A stretch of DNA of 64,000 bases from positions 10,432,823 to 10,496,822 of the forward strand of contig OZ025252.1 of the NCBI GenBank assembly GCA_964019135.1. The letters are read 5' to 3'. Positions 20,000-31,090 of this stretch are shown piece by piece; position 1 is the stretch's first letter; each line of letters opens with the position of its first letter. The DNA is from Arenicola marina. Taxonomy: Eukaryota > Annelida > Polychaeta > Arenicolidae. The notes beneath the pieces were generated by a model. It saw only the letters and a list, made by a program, of their open reading frames with translations. It ran no database searches and was not told the DNA's origin. A program made the translations under genes and the position numbers.

Positions 20000-22195
20000 A
20001 CTATCATTCTGTTTGAGGTGGTGGCTCTATCATTCTGTGTGGGGGTGTGGTGGCTCTATCATTCTGTGTGGGGTAGTGGCTCTATCATTCTGTGTGGGGT
20101 GGTGGTGGCTCTATCATTCTGTGTGGGGTGGTGGCTCTATCATTCTGTGTGGGGGTGTGGTGGCTCTATCATTCTGTGTGGGGTGGTGGCTCCATCATTC
20201 TGTGTGAGGTGGTAGCTCTATCATTATGTGTGGGGTGGTGGCTCTATCATTCTGTGTGGGGTGGTGGCTCTATCATTCTGTGTGGGGTGGTGGCTCTATC
20301 ATTCTGTGTGAGGTGGTGGCTCTATCATTCTGTGTGGGGGTGTGGTGGCTCTATCATTCTGTGTGGGGTAGTGGCTCTATCATTCTGTGTGGGGTGGTGG
20401 TGGCTCTATCATTCTGTGTGAGGTGGTAGCTCTATCATTCTGTGTGGGGTGGTGGCTCTATCATTCTGTGTGGGGTGGTGGCTCTATCATTCTGTGTGGG
20501 GTGGTGGCTCTATCATTCTGTGTGGGGGTGTGGTGGCTCTATCATTCTGTGTGAGGTGGTGGCTCTATCATTCTGTGTGGGGTGGTGGCTCTATCGTTCT
20601 GTGTGGGGGTGTGGTGGCTCTATCATTCTGTGTGAGGTGGTGGCTCTATCATTCTGTGTGGGGGTGTGCTGGCTCTATAATTCTGTGTGGGGTAGTGGCT
20701 CTATCAATCTGTGTGGGGTGGTGGCTCTATCATTCTGTGTGGGGTGGTGGCTCTATCATTCTGTGTGGGGGTGTGGTGGCTCTATCATTCTGTGTGAGGT
20801 GGTGGCTCTATCATTCTGTGTGGGGGTGTGGTGGCTCTATCATTCTGTGTGGGGTAGTGGCTCTATCATTCTGTGTGGGGTGGTGGCTCTATCATTCTGT
20901 GTGGGGTGGTGGCTCTATCATTCTGTGTGGGGGTGTGGTGGCTCTATCATTCTGTGTGAGGTGGTGGCTCTATCATTCTGTGTGGGGGTGTGGTGGCTCT
21001 ATCATTCTGTGTGGGGTAGTGGCTCTATCATTCTGTGTGGGGTGGTGGCTCTATCATTCTGTGTGGGGTGGTGGCTCTATCATTCTGTGTGAGGTGGTGG
21101 CTCTATCATTCTGTGTGGGGTGGTGGCTCTCTCATTCTGTGTGGGGGTGTGGTGGCTGTATCATTCTGTGTGGGGTAGTGGCTCTATCATTCTGTGTGGG
21201 GTGGTGGTGGCTCTATCATTCTGTGTGGGGTGGTGGCTCTCTCATTCTGTGTGAGGTGGTGGCTCTCTCATTCTGTGTGGGGTGGTGGCTCTCTCATTCT
21301 GTGTGGGGTGGTGGTGGCTCTCTCATTCTGTGTGGGGTGGTGGCTCTATCATTCTGTGTGAGGTGGTAGCTCTATCATTCTGTGTGGGGTGGTGGCTCTA
21401 TCATTCTGTGTGGGGTGGTGGCTCTATCATTCTGTGTGGGGGTGTGGTGGCTCTCTCATTCTGTGTGGGGTGGTGGCTCTCTCATTCTGTGTGGGGTGGT
21501 GGCTCTATCATTCTGTGTGGGGTGGTGGCTCTATCATTCTGTGTGAGGTGGTAGCTCTATCATTCTGTGTGGGGTGGTGGCTCTATCATTCTGTGTGGGG
21601 TGGTGGCTCTATCATTCTGTGTGAGGTGGTAGCTCTATCATTCTGTGTGGGGTGGTGGCTCTATCATTCTGTGTGGGGTGGTGGCTCTATCATTCTGTGT
21701 GGGGGTGTGGTGGCTCTCTCATTCTGTGTGGGGTGGTGGCTCTCTCATTCTGTGTGGGGTGGTGGCTCTATCATTCTGTGTGGGGTGGTGGCTCTATCAT
21801 TCTGTGTGAGGTGGTAGCTCTATCATTCTGTGTGGGGTGGTGGCTCTATCATTCTGTGTGGGGTGGTGGCTCTATCATTCTGTGTGAGGTAGTAGCTCTA
21901 TCATTCTGTGTGGGGTGGTGGCTCTATCATTCTGTGTGGGGTGGTGGCTCTATCATTCTGTGTGGGGTGGTGGCTCTCTCATTCTGTGTGGGGTGGTGGC
22001 TCTATCATTCTGTGTGGGGTGGTGGCTCTATCATTCTGTGTGGGGGTGTGGTGGCTCTATCATTCTGTGTGGGGTGGTGGCTCTATCATTCTGTGTGGGG
22101 TGGTGGCTCTCTCATTCTGTGTGGGGTGGTGGCTCTATCATTCTGTGTGGGGTGGTGGCTCTATCATTCTGTGTGGGGGTGTGGTGGCTCTATAT
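20000..22195. repeat. 26-bp satellite (~83 copies), stop-free on the + strand
   Basis: Units of ggtggtggctctatcattct followed by gtgtgg. Variants gain one to three bases (gggtgtgg, ggtggtgg), and tctctc replaces tctatc in some. Because 26 is not a multiple of three, translation cycles through all three frames, and all are free of stops. This yields long open frames (the longest 20449-21369, 306 codons) that repeat VALSFCVGWWLYHSV and SIILCG. There is no codon-level conservation, so it is treated as non-coding satellite. Confidence 0.96.
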
Positions 22196-22829
22196 CATGT
22201 GTTTGGAGGTGACTGGTGATCCAGAAGATGTCGAAATCCGGAAAGAGGTGAAGCTCCGGAAGGGAGATTTAATCCCGAACTGGAGATATTACCGCTCGAC
22301 TGGGACTCCAATGCGGAGTCTGTAATCCCGGTCAGACAACCTGACCTTCGAAACTTCTGCCTCTCTGTGGCAGGACCCCACCCCCCCCCCCCCCCCCGCG
22401 GCCCCCTTGCCGGCGGCCGCCCCCCTCCCCCTCCCCCTCCTTCCCCCGCCGCCGCCCTTCTCTGGCTGGGCGGGTCCCACTCTGGTCAGATTTCGTTCTC
22501 GGATGCTTGCCAGGCGGTCGGCGAATCCAGACGCGTCGGGGTGGCGGGGCTGGGGGCATTGGCGGGCGAATAACCAGGGGCCGGAAGTGCCCTGGGGGGT
22601 CAAGGTCGTCCGCCAGCCGGACTCCTGGATCTGTATTTAGCCCAGACTAGGATGGTGTGGATGCACGCGGGGGGGTCAGCTACCCGACTCGCTGCCACCC
22701 CGCCCAGCCGTCCCCTTGACCTCCGCCGCTGTAGTCGCCATGGGAAAACAGGTTTACATTGCAAAGTGGACCAGAGTTCTCATAATGGGGTCGCGCGCAG
22801 TGGCCGAGTGCCGGGAGGAGGTCTGCTGG
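22196..22829. other. Single-copy spacer with protein-like fragment and 17-C tract
   Basis: Directly after the satellite, 22203-22324 in one forward frame reads about 40 residues of ordinary composition (including EVTGDPEDVEIRKEV and LIPNWRYYRS) before a stop. A 17-C run is at 22381-22397. The rest is GC-rich with no recognised gene. The fragment is not matched to any family I know. Confidence 0.45.
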
Positions 22830-23002
22830 CCGGCCAGTGTAGTGTACGGAGGCTGGAGGGGACATGGTGGCGGTGGTTGTGTCATGCCGGTGGCCGGCCA
22901 GTGTAGTGTACGGAGGCCCGAGGGGACATGGTGGCGGTGGTTGTGTCATGCCGGTGGCCGGCCAGTGGTGTAGTGTACGGAGGCCCGAGGGGACATGGTG
23001 GT
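22830..23002. repeat. 64-bp tandem repeat (2.7 copies)
   Basis: Units contain cggccagtgtagtgtacgga, then ggggacatggtgg and cggtggttgtgtcatgccgg. Matching points at 22841, 22905 and 22972 show a 64-bp period with a 3-base insertion in the last copy. Confidence 0.9.
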
Positions 23003-23106
23003 CTCACCATACCGGACACAGGTACAGTGTAGGTCCGCTGATCGATTGGCCGATGCTGGGGTCGATCGGGTTTTGTTGTGTACCTGCAGTGGTCTGGCTG
23101 CCCCCA

Positions 23107-23306
23107 NNNNNNNNNNNNNNNNNNNNNNNNNNNNNNNNNNNNNNNNNNNNNNNNNNNNNNNNNNNNNNNNNNNNNNNNNNNNNNNNNNNNNNNNNNNNNN
23201 NNNNNNNNNNNNNNNNNNNNNNNNNNNNNNNNNNNNNNNNNNNNNNNNNNNNNNNNNNNNNNNNNNNNNNNNNNNNNNNNNNNNNNNNNNNNNNNNNNNN
23301 NNNNNN
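23107..23306. other. Assembly gap (200 N)
   Basis: Exactly 200 ambiguous bases, probably a fixed-size placeholder, so the true distance across it is unknown. Translations crossing it are meaningless. Confidence 0.99.
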
Positions 23307-23849
23307 AACGAGGTGTTTAATGTAGATGATCTCCACGTACATGTCCAGACCACCCCCCCCCCTCCTGCCCCCGCCGCCTCGTTCGTCAGGGTCAAGGGTA
23401 CGGGGGGCGGTAAGCTGTGAGGGGCCGGTAGTGTCTACCTTACCGACCATAAAAGGCCCATGTCTGTGAGTTGTGGGAGGTGCGGCGGCGTGGGTGGTTA
23501 GCCTCAGTGTCACACGCCAATAACCTCTTGACCGCAGAAATATGTCGTCTGCCACCTCCCGTGACAGCCATGTGTCAGCCCCACTTGGCGAGGTGTCCCC
23601 GTCCCCCGGGCGGGCGGGGCAGGTCCGGGGCAGGTCCAGCCGGCGGGGCGGGTCTCTCTCGGACTGAGGGACCTTGGCATGGTGGCCCCCATTGTCACAC
23701 CGCCGGTTACAGTCACAAGGGCAATTTTCTGGTCGCTAAGCCGCAGCGAACCATGTTAACAGAGCGGAGATTAATGAGTGGCCCCCTGACCCCCCCAGGG
23801 GTCGCGAGGGCCGCCCCTGTACTGTGCCCGGGCGGCCGGCCCACAGCTG
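23307..23849. other. GC-rich single-copy spacer
   Basis: Unique sequence with C runs near 23351 and several gggcgg boxes near 23608-23660. No gene recognised on either strand. Confidence 0.5.
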
Positions 23850-23942
23850 CCCACCCGCCCGGCCGCCCGGCCCACACACCCCGACCCTCCCACCCGCCCG
23901 GCCGCCCGGCCCACACACCCCGACCCTCCCACCCGCCCGGTC
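23850..23942. repeat. 39-bp GC-rich repeat (~2.5 copies)
   Basis: Units of cccacccgcccggccgcccg followed by gcccacacaccccgaccct. Confidence 0.88.
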
Positions 23943-23998
23943 GGCCCCTCACCCCCCGCCCCCCCCCCCCCTCACAGACACTCCTAGGCAGCTGGGGG

Positions 23999-24640
23999 AA
24001 CACCAAGTCGACACCAAGTCGACACCCGGTGAACACCCAGTAAACACCAATGAATGGCCACCGAACACCCCATCTAGACCCAGTCGACACCCAGTGAACG
24101 CCCCGTGAACACCCAGTGAACGCCCCGTGAACACCAATGAATGGCCACCGAACACCCCATCTAGACCCAGTCGACACCCAGTGAACGCCCCGTGAACACC
24201 AATGAATGGCCACCGAACACCCCATCTAGACCCAGTCGACACCCAGTGAACGCCCCGTGAACACCCAGTGAACGCCCCGTGAACACCAATGAATGGCCAC
24301 CGAAAACCCCATCTAGACCCAGTCGACACCCAGTGAACGCCCCGTGAACACCCAGCGAACGCCCCGTGAACACCAATGAATGGCCACCGAACACCCAGTC
24401 TAGACCCAGTCGACACCCAGTGGACGCCCAGTGAACATCCAGTGAACGCCCAGTGAACACCCAGTGAACGCCCAGTCGACACCAAGGCGACACCCAGTGA
24501 ACACCCAGTCGACACCCAGTGAACACCCAGTGAACACCCAGTGAACACCCAGTCGACACCCAGTCAACACCCAGTCAACACCTAGCCAACACCCAGTCAA
24601 CACACAGTGAACACCCAGTCAACACCCAGTCGAGAAGCCT
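23999..24640. repeat. 11-bp minisatellite with 87/65-bp higher-order units
   Basis: The base unit is gaacacccagt with variants gaacgccccgt, cgacacccagt and others. A higher-order unit marked by gaatggccaccga recurs at about 24052, 24139, 24204, 24291 and 24378, giving spacings of 87, 65, 87 and 87. The 22-base difference is exactly two base units. The 3' third is a plainer 11-bp array. Confidence 0.93.
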
Positions 24641-24810
24641 ATACGCCCCAGGTGTGACGTCAGCCCGGTTTCCACACTCTGCAGTGACGTCAGAGGGCGG
24701 TGACGGCGAAACCCAGCGAGTGGCCGACCATTGTCCCCGGCTCTCTGGTTGATGGACACCACAGGCTATCGCGTCTGACGAGTCAGGCGACGGGGTCCAA
24801 ACGTCAACAT
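24641..24810. other. Short single-copy spacer
   Basis: About 170 bases of unique sequence with two gtgacgtca-like strings (24655 and 24683) that resemble CRE sites. No gene. Confidence 0.4.
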
Positions 24811-25690
24811 CACATCACCTGACATCTCACACTGGACCACATCACCTGGCATGTCTCACACTGGACCACATCACCTGACATGTCTCACACTGGATCACAT
24901 CACCTGACATCTCACACTGGACCACATCACCTCACATATCTCACACTTGACCACATCACCTGATATGTCTCACTCTGGACCACATCACCTGGCATGTCTC
25001 ACACTGGACCACATCACCTGACATCTCACACTGGACCACATCACCTCACATATCTCACACTGGACCACATCACCTGACATCTCACACTGGACCACATCAC
25101 CTCACATATCTCACACTTGACCACATCACCTGATATGTCTCACACTGGACCACATCACCTGACATCTCACACTGGACCACATCACCTGACACCTCACACT
25201 GGACCACATCACCTGACATCTCACACTGGACCACATCACCTGACATCTCACACTGGACCACATCACCTGGCATCTCACACTGGACCACATCACCTCACAT
25301 ATCTCACACTGGACCACATCACCTGACACCTCACACTGGACCACATCACCTGACATCTCACACTGGACCACATCACCTGACATCTCACACTGGACCACAT
25401 CACCTGACATCTCACACTGGACCACATCACCTGACATCTCACACTGGACCACATCACCTGACATCTCACACTGGACCACATCACCTGACATCTCACACTG
25501 GACCACATCACCTGACATGTCTCACACTTGACCACATCACCTGACATCTCACACTGGACCACATCACCTGACATCTCACACTGGACCATATCACCTGACA
25601 TCTCACACTTGACCACATCACCTGACATCTCACACTGGACCACATCACCTGAGATGTCTCACACTGGACCACATCACCTGACATCTCACA
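24811..25690. repeat. 27-bp satellite (~33 copies)
   Basis: Units of cacatcacctgacatctcac followed by actggac. Some units are two bases longer (gacatgtctcac) or have cacatatctc. As 27 is nine codons, several frames stay open, for example a minus-strand nonapeptide repeat like MSGDVVQCE. This follows from unit length and shows no other coding signal. Confidence 0.96.
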
Positions 25691-26015
25691 ATACCTCACA
25701 TACAGTCACATGGACGTTGATGAAATCCTTCAATGAAAATTACAGTTGATCCACCCGTCGAGTTAAGGGTCACAAAGTATACGGTTGAGGCATGTACGTG
25801 GCATATAGATACTACACACAACGAACGTGATACGTCATGCACGTCACGCTGCGTATAGTGTATTATTAAGATAGTTCGCATAACTTACGGCAAACAATTC
25901 TGTTGTGTTTTTCAAGACAAAGCGTGTGATTTCCAGGTCACATCGCAAGAAAAAAAGTATGTGTTTTCAGGCTCGATCTTGTTTGGAATGTAAAGTTGAA
26001 TATCGCCACCCCCCT

Positions 26016-26030
26016 ATGCAAATTTTGCAT
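26016..26030. promoter_or_regulatory. Perfect palindromic POU/octamer-like site
   Basis: ATGCAAATTTTGCAT is a perfect inverted repeat, ATGCAAA-T-TTTGCAT. The + strand carries the exact octamer ATGCAAAT known to bind POU/Oct factors. The opposite strand carries ATGCAAAA. The arrangement would allow dimer binding; this is inferred from sequence only. Confidence 0.4.
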
Positions 26031-26270
26031 CATCTCTCATTGGATTGCAAAGTATTCAATCGGAATGGGTCGAATTAGAAACAAGACGATCAAACATCCT
26101 GATTTTTGCTCAAAGAGTAGTTTCTTATATTCGTACGAGAATAATATAATAATATTGATATTAGTTGGAACTTTATTATACTGAAAGGCCAGACTAGTCT
26201 TCAGACTAGTTTTTGTGCAATGTTAGCTTGAACCGTCCCACTAGACCCCGCTATCGAAACTCAGCATTGT

Positions 26271-26305
26271 CACTTACGGAATCACTTACGGAATCACTTA
26301 CGGAA
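26271..26305 (+). repeat. 12-bp triplication
   Basis: Three copies of cacttacggaat, the last ending in ggaagg. Confidence 0.9.
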
Positions 26306-26397
26306 GGTCGTGATATTTGTATTTAGCATTGTTGCCTGTTATTTACATTCTATTAATATTGAGATATCGAGAGAAAAAAAAGACATATAAATAGTAC

Positions 26398-26435
26398 TCG
26401 CTAGGTGGCAGCACGGTGATCGCGCGAGCCACCTT
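26398..26435 (+). promoter_or_regulatory. CTCF-like motif with inverted repeat
   Basis: TCGCTAGGTGGCAG at 26398-26411 matches the CTCF core CCGCGNGGNGGCAG at all but two positions. Its AGGTGGC (26403-26409) is mirrored by GCCACCT at 26429-26435, a perfect 7-base inverted repeat with a 19-base loop. Either reading (insulator site or hairpin) is inference. Confidence 0.25.
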
Positions 26436-26935
26436 AAATGTCAATATTGTGTTATAAGATGTTATTCAGGGCTTTATATACTGTCTTCTTACAGTAACTA
26501 TGTGAGCATTTAAATAAAGGTATTTGAAAGTATGAGTTTATACACCCTGCGAGACTGTCCCGGTAGGTACCCCGTGCCAAGGCCCGTGCCATGCCCCCAC
26601 CACACCCCTCCCCCCTCCCCCTATCTGCCCCCACCCTTCCAACAGCTGTAACAGTATGAGGCCAGCAAAGAGCGGACAAATAACTTCAAATAACTCAACG
26701 AACCTCTCATTTTTATTTTCATTAGAAGGAAAATCGATACACTGGATCACTTCTTGCTATATTAAAATGCATTTAATTTATTATGGTGTAATTGCTGGCG
26801 CTGCAAAAGAGAAAAAAAACCTTGCATCAAGCGAGGTCGTTCGTAAGGTGAGATCAATGTAGGACGATTGCCACGCCACCTGTTTGGAGACAGGTCAGCG
26901 CCTCGTGGTCGGCTGGAAATCGATCTCCATAGCAA

Positions 26936-27455
26936 CTCCTCCCTCCCTAGAACCCCGCCTCCCAGACCACCCCTCCCCCCTTAATGTAACCCTCGCAGTC
27001 CCCCCTCTCTCCACTGGACTCCCTCCCCCCACTTAATCTAACCCGCGCAGTGCTCCCTCCATCCCCCTCCCAGTGCACCCTGCTCCACCCCCCAGTCAAT
27101 CCGCCCTTCTTCGCATAGTGTACCCCCTCCAGTCCACCCTCAACCCTACTAGATACCTGCCCAGCCCATCCTCTGCTCAGTCCACCCGCTCCCCAGGCCA
27201 CCCCTCCCCAGGTCACCCCTCCCCAGGCCTCCCGTCCACAGTCCTCCCATCCACACCCATGTGACCCCCCTGCCCAGCCCAGCCGCCGACAAGCCCCCGG
27301 CAGTAACTAATTAAATGTCCCGGTGGATAAATGAGGTTAGGTGTTTTAATTGATCACTGTGTGTATATGTAGTGAATAAAACGTGCGTTCACCTTTCTGA
27401 TGGATCGTTGTGTTTGTGTGATGATGTTAATGAGCAGCGGGAGACTCACGGTCAC
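26936..27455. other. C-rich then AT-rich spacer
   Basis: 26936-27290 is a pyrimidine-rich tract of loosely repeated ccctcc and ccaggccacccctcc strings. 27291-27455 is unique with homeodomain-like ctaattaaa and ttttaattgatca. No gene recognised. Confidence 0.5.
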
Positions 27456-30400
27456 CTGTCACTGGCAGTCCCTCACCCACTCACTGCCCTGTCACTGACT
27501 GGCAGTCCCTCACCCCCTCACTACCCTGGCACTGACTGGCAGTCCCTCACCCCCTCACTACCCTGGCACTGACTGGCAGTCCCTCACCCCCTCACTGCCC
27601 TGTCACTGACTGGCAGTCCCTAACCCCCTCACTGCCCTGCCATTGACTGGCAGTCCCTCACCCACTCACTGCCCTGTCACTGACTGGCAGTCCCTCACCC
27701 CCTCACTACCCTGGCACTGACTGGCAGTCCCTCACCCCCTCACTGCCCTGTCACTGACTGGCAGTCCCTAACCCCCTCACTGCCCTGCCATTGACTGGCA
27801 GTCCCTCACCCCCTCACTGCCCTGTCACTGACTGGCAGTCCCTCACCCCCACACTGCCCTGTCACTGACTGACAGTCCCTCACCCCCACACCGCCCTGTC
27901 ACTGACAGGCAGTCCCTCACCCCCTCACTGCCCTGTCACTGACTGGCAGTCCCTCACCCCCACACTGCCCTGTCACTGACTGGCAGTCCCTCACCCCCTC
28001 ACTGCCCTGTCACTGACTGACTGGCAGTCCCTCACCCCCTCACTGCCCTGTCACTGACTGGCAGTCCCTCACCCCCTCACTGCCCTGTCACTGACTGACA
28101 GTCCCTCACCCCCACACTGCCCTGTCACTGACTGGCAGTCCCTCACCCCCTCACTGCCCTGTCACTGACTAACAGTCCCTCACCCCCACACTGCCCTGTC
28201 ACTGACTGGCAGTCCCTCACCCCCTCACTGCCCTGTCACTGACTAACAGTCCCTCACCCCCACACTGCCCTGTCACTGACTGGCAGTCCCTCACCCCCTC
28301 ACTGCCCTGTCACTGACTAACAGTCCCTCACCCCCTCACTGCCCTGTCACTGACTGGCAGTCCCTCACCCCCTCACTGCTCTGTCACTGACTGACAGTCC
28401 CTCACCCCCTCACTGCCCTGTCACTGACTGGCAGTCCCTCACCCCCTCACTGCCCTGTCACTGACTGACAGTCCCTTACCCCCTCACTGCCCTGTAACTG
28501 ACTGGCAGTCCCTCACCCCCTCACTGCCCTGTCACTGACGGACAGTCCCTCACCCCCTCACTGCCCCGTCACTGACTGGCAGTCCCTCACCCCCTCACTG
28601 CCCTGTCACTGACTGACAGTCCCTCACCCCCTCACTGCCCTGTCACTGACTGGCAGTCCCTCACCCCCTCACTGCCCTGTCACTGACAGTCCCTCACCCC
28701 CACACTGCCCTGTCACTGACTGGCAGTCCCTCACCCCCTCATTGCCCTGTCACTGACTGGCAGTCCCTCACCCCCTCACTGCCCTGTCACTGACTGACAG
28801 TCCCTCACCCCCTCACTGCCCCGTCACTGACTGGCAGTCCCTCACCCCCTCACTGCCCTGTCACTGACTGGCAGTCCCTCACCCCCTCACTGCCCTGTCA
28901 CTGACAGTCCCTCACCCCCACACTGCCCTGTCACTGACTGGCAGTCCCTCACCCCCTCATTGCCCTGTCACTGACTGGCAGTCCCTAACCCCCTCACTGC
29001 CCTGTCACTGACAGTCCCTCACCCCCACACTGCCCTGTCACTGACTGGCAGTCCCTCACCCCCTCATTGCCCTGTCACTGACTGGCAGTCCCTAACCCTC
29101 TCACTGCCCTGTCACTGACTGGCAGTCCCTCAACCCCTCACTGCCTTGTCACTGACTGGCAGTCCCTCATCCCCTCACTGCCCTGTCACTGACTGGCAGT
29201 CCCTCACCCCCTCACTGCCCTGTCACTGACTAACAGTCCCTCACCCCCTCACTGCCCTGTCACTGACTGGCAGTCCCTCACCCCCTCACTGCCCTGTCAC
29301 TGACTGGCAGTCCCTCACCCCCTCACTGCCCTGTCACTGACTGGCAGTCCCTCACCCGCTAACTGCCCTGTCACTGACTGGCAGTCCCTCACCCCCTCAC
29401 TGCCCTGTCACTGACTGACAGTCCCTCACCCCCTCACTGCCCTATCACTGACTGGCAGTCCCCCACCCCCTCACTGCCCTGTCACTGACTGGCAGTCCCT
29501 CAACCCCTCACTGCCCTGTCACTGACTGGCAGTCCCTCACCCCCACACTGCCCTGTCACTGACTGGCAGTCCCTCACCCCCTCACTGCCCTGTCACTGAC
29601 TGGCAGTCCCTCACCCCCTCACTGCCCTGTCACTGACTGGCAGTCCCTCACCCCCACACTGCCCTGTCACTGACTGACAGTCCCTCACCCCCACACTGCC
29701 CTGTCACTGACTGACAGTCCCTCACCCCCACACTGCCCTGTCACTAACTGGCAGTCCCTCACCCCCACACTGCCCTGTCACTGACTGGCAGTCCCTCACC
29801 CCCACACTGCCCTGTCACTGACTGGCAGTCCCTCACCCCCACACCGCCCTGTCACTGACTGGCAGTCCCTCACCCCCTCACTGCCCTGTCACTGACTGGC
29901 AGCCCCTCACCCCCACACTGCCCGGTCACTGACTGACAGTCCCTCACCCCCCCCCCCCCACTGCCCTGTCACTGACTGACAGTCCCTCAACCCCACACTG
30001 CCCTGTCACTAACTGGCAGTCCCTCACCCCCACACTGCCCTGTCACTGACTGGCAGTCCCTCACCCCCACACTGCCCTGTCACTGACTGACAGTGCCTCA
30101 CCCCCAACACTGCCCTGTCACTGACTGGCAGTCCCTCACCCCCTCACTGCCATGTCACTGACTGGCAGTCCCTCACCCCCACACTGCCCTGTCACTGACT
30201 GGCAGTCCCTCACCCCCACACTGCCCTGTCACTGACTGACAGTCCCTCACCCACAACACTGTCATGTCACTGACTGGCAGTCCCGCACCCCCTCACTGCC
30301 ATGTCACTGACTGACAGTCCCTCACCCCCACACTGCCCTGTCACTGACTGGCAGTCCCTCACCCCCACACTGCCCTGTCACTGACTGACAGTCCCTCACC

Positions 30401-31090
30401 CCCACACTGCCCTGTCACTAACTGGCAGTCCCTCACCCCCACACTGCCCTGTCACTGACTGACAGTCCCTCACCCCCAACACTGCCCTGTCACTGACTGG
30501 CAGTCCCTCACCCCCGCAATGCCATGTCACTGACTGACAGTCCCTCACCCCCACACTGCCCTGTCACTGACTGGCAGTCCCTCACCCCGTCACTGCCCTG
30601 TCACTGATTGGCAGTCCCTCACCCCCTCACTGCCATGTCACTGACTGGCAGTCCCTCACCCCCACACTGCCCTGTCACTGACTGGCAGTCCCTCACCCCC
30701 ACACTGCCCTGTCACTGACTGGCAGTCCCTCACCCCCACACTGCCCTGTCACTGACTGACAGTCCCTCACCCAGAACACTGCCCTGTCACTGACTGGCAG
30801 TCCCTCACCCCTCACTGCCATGTCACTGACTGACAGTCCCTCACCCCCACACTGCCCTGTCACTGACTGGCAGTCCCTCAACCCCTCACTGCCCTGTCAC
30901 TGACTGGCAGTCCCTCACCCCCTCACTGCCATGTCACTGACTGGCAGTCCGTCACCCCCTCACTGCCCTGTCACTGACTGACAGTCCCTCACTCCCACAC
31001 TGCCCTGTCACTGACTGGCAGTCCCTCACCTCCACACTGCCGTGTCACTGACTGACAGTCCCTCACCCACTCACTGCCCTGTCACTGACT
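27456..31090. repeat. A1: 37-bp satellite block (~98 copies)
   Basis: Monomer cactgactggcagtccctca followed by ccccctcactgccctgt (37 bp). In many copies cacactgcc replaces ctcactgcc, and gacagtcc or taacagtcc replaces ggcagtcc. Each monomer contains GGCAGT and ACTGCC, able to pair as a 6-bp hairpin. The last ~700 bases recur almost unchanged as A2, A3 and A4. Confidence 0.97.

Larger units (their letters stand above)
25691..26935. other. AT-richer single-copy island between satellites
   Basis: About 1.2 kb of non-repetitive, AT-rich sequence unlike the rest of the window. It holds a POU-like palindrome (26016-26030), a 10-bp palindrome AGACTAGTCT (26191-26200), three copies of cacttacggaat and a CTCF-like motif. 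AATAAA is at 26513-26518. A possible exon (26726-26847) has a pyrimidine-rich acceptor and an AAG|GTGAGA donor. No transposon termini or known protein were recognised. Confidence 0.55.

Noticed and set aside
20449..21369. 306-codon open frame as a membrane protein gene
   Set aside because: It lies wholly within the 26-bp satellite. All three frames are open for the same reason, there is no start or stop context, and the residues simply repeat.
22864..23555. Open frames spanning the run of N
   Set aside because: They are open only because unknown bases are not read as stops.
25126..25518. Minus-strand nonapeptide-repeat protein
   Set aside because: The 27-bp unit is nine codons long, so frames stay open automatically. 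No flanking coding sequence is present.
30693..30881. 62-codon minus-strand frame repeated identically at 36959, 43879 and 51398
   Set aside because: It is an accidental open stretch of the 37-bp satellite. The identity reflects duplication of the A block, not a conserved gene.
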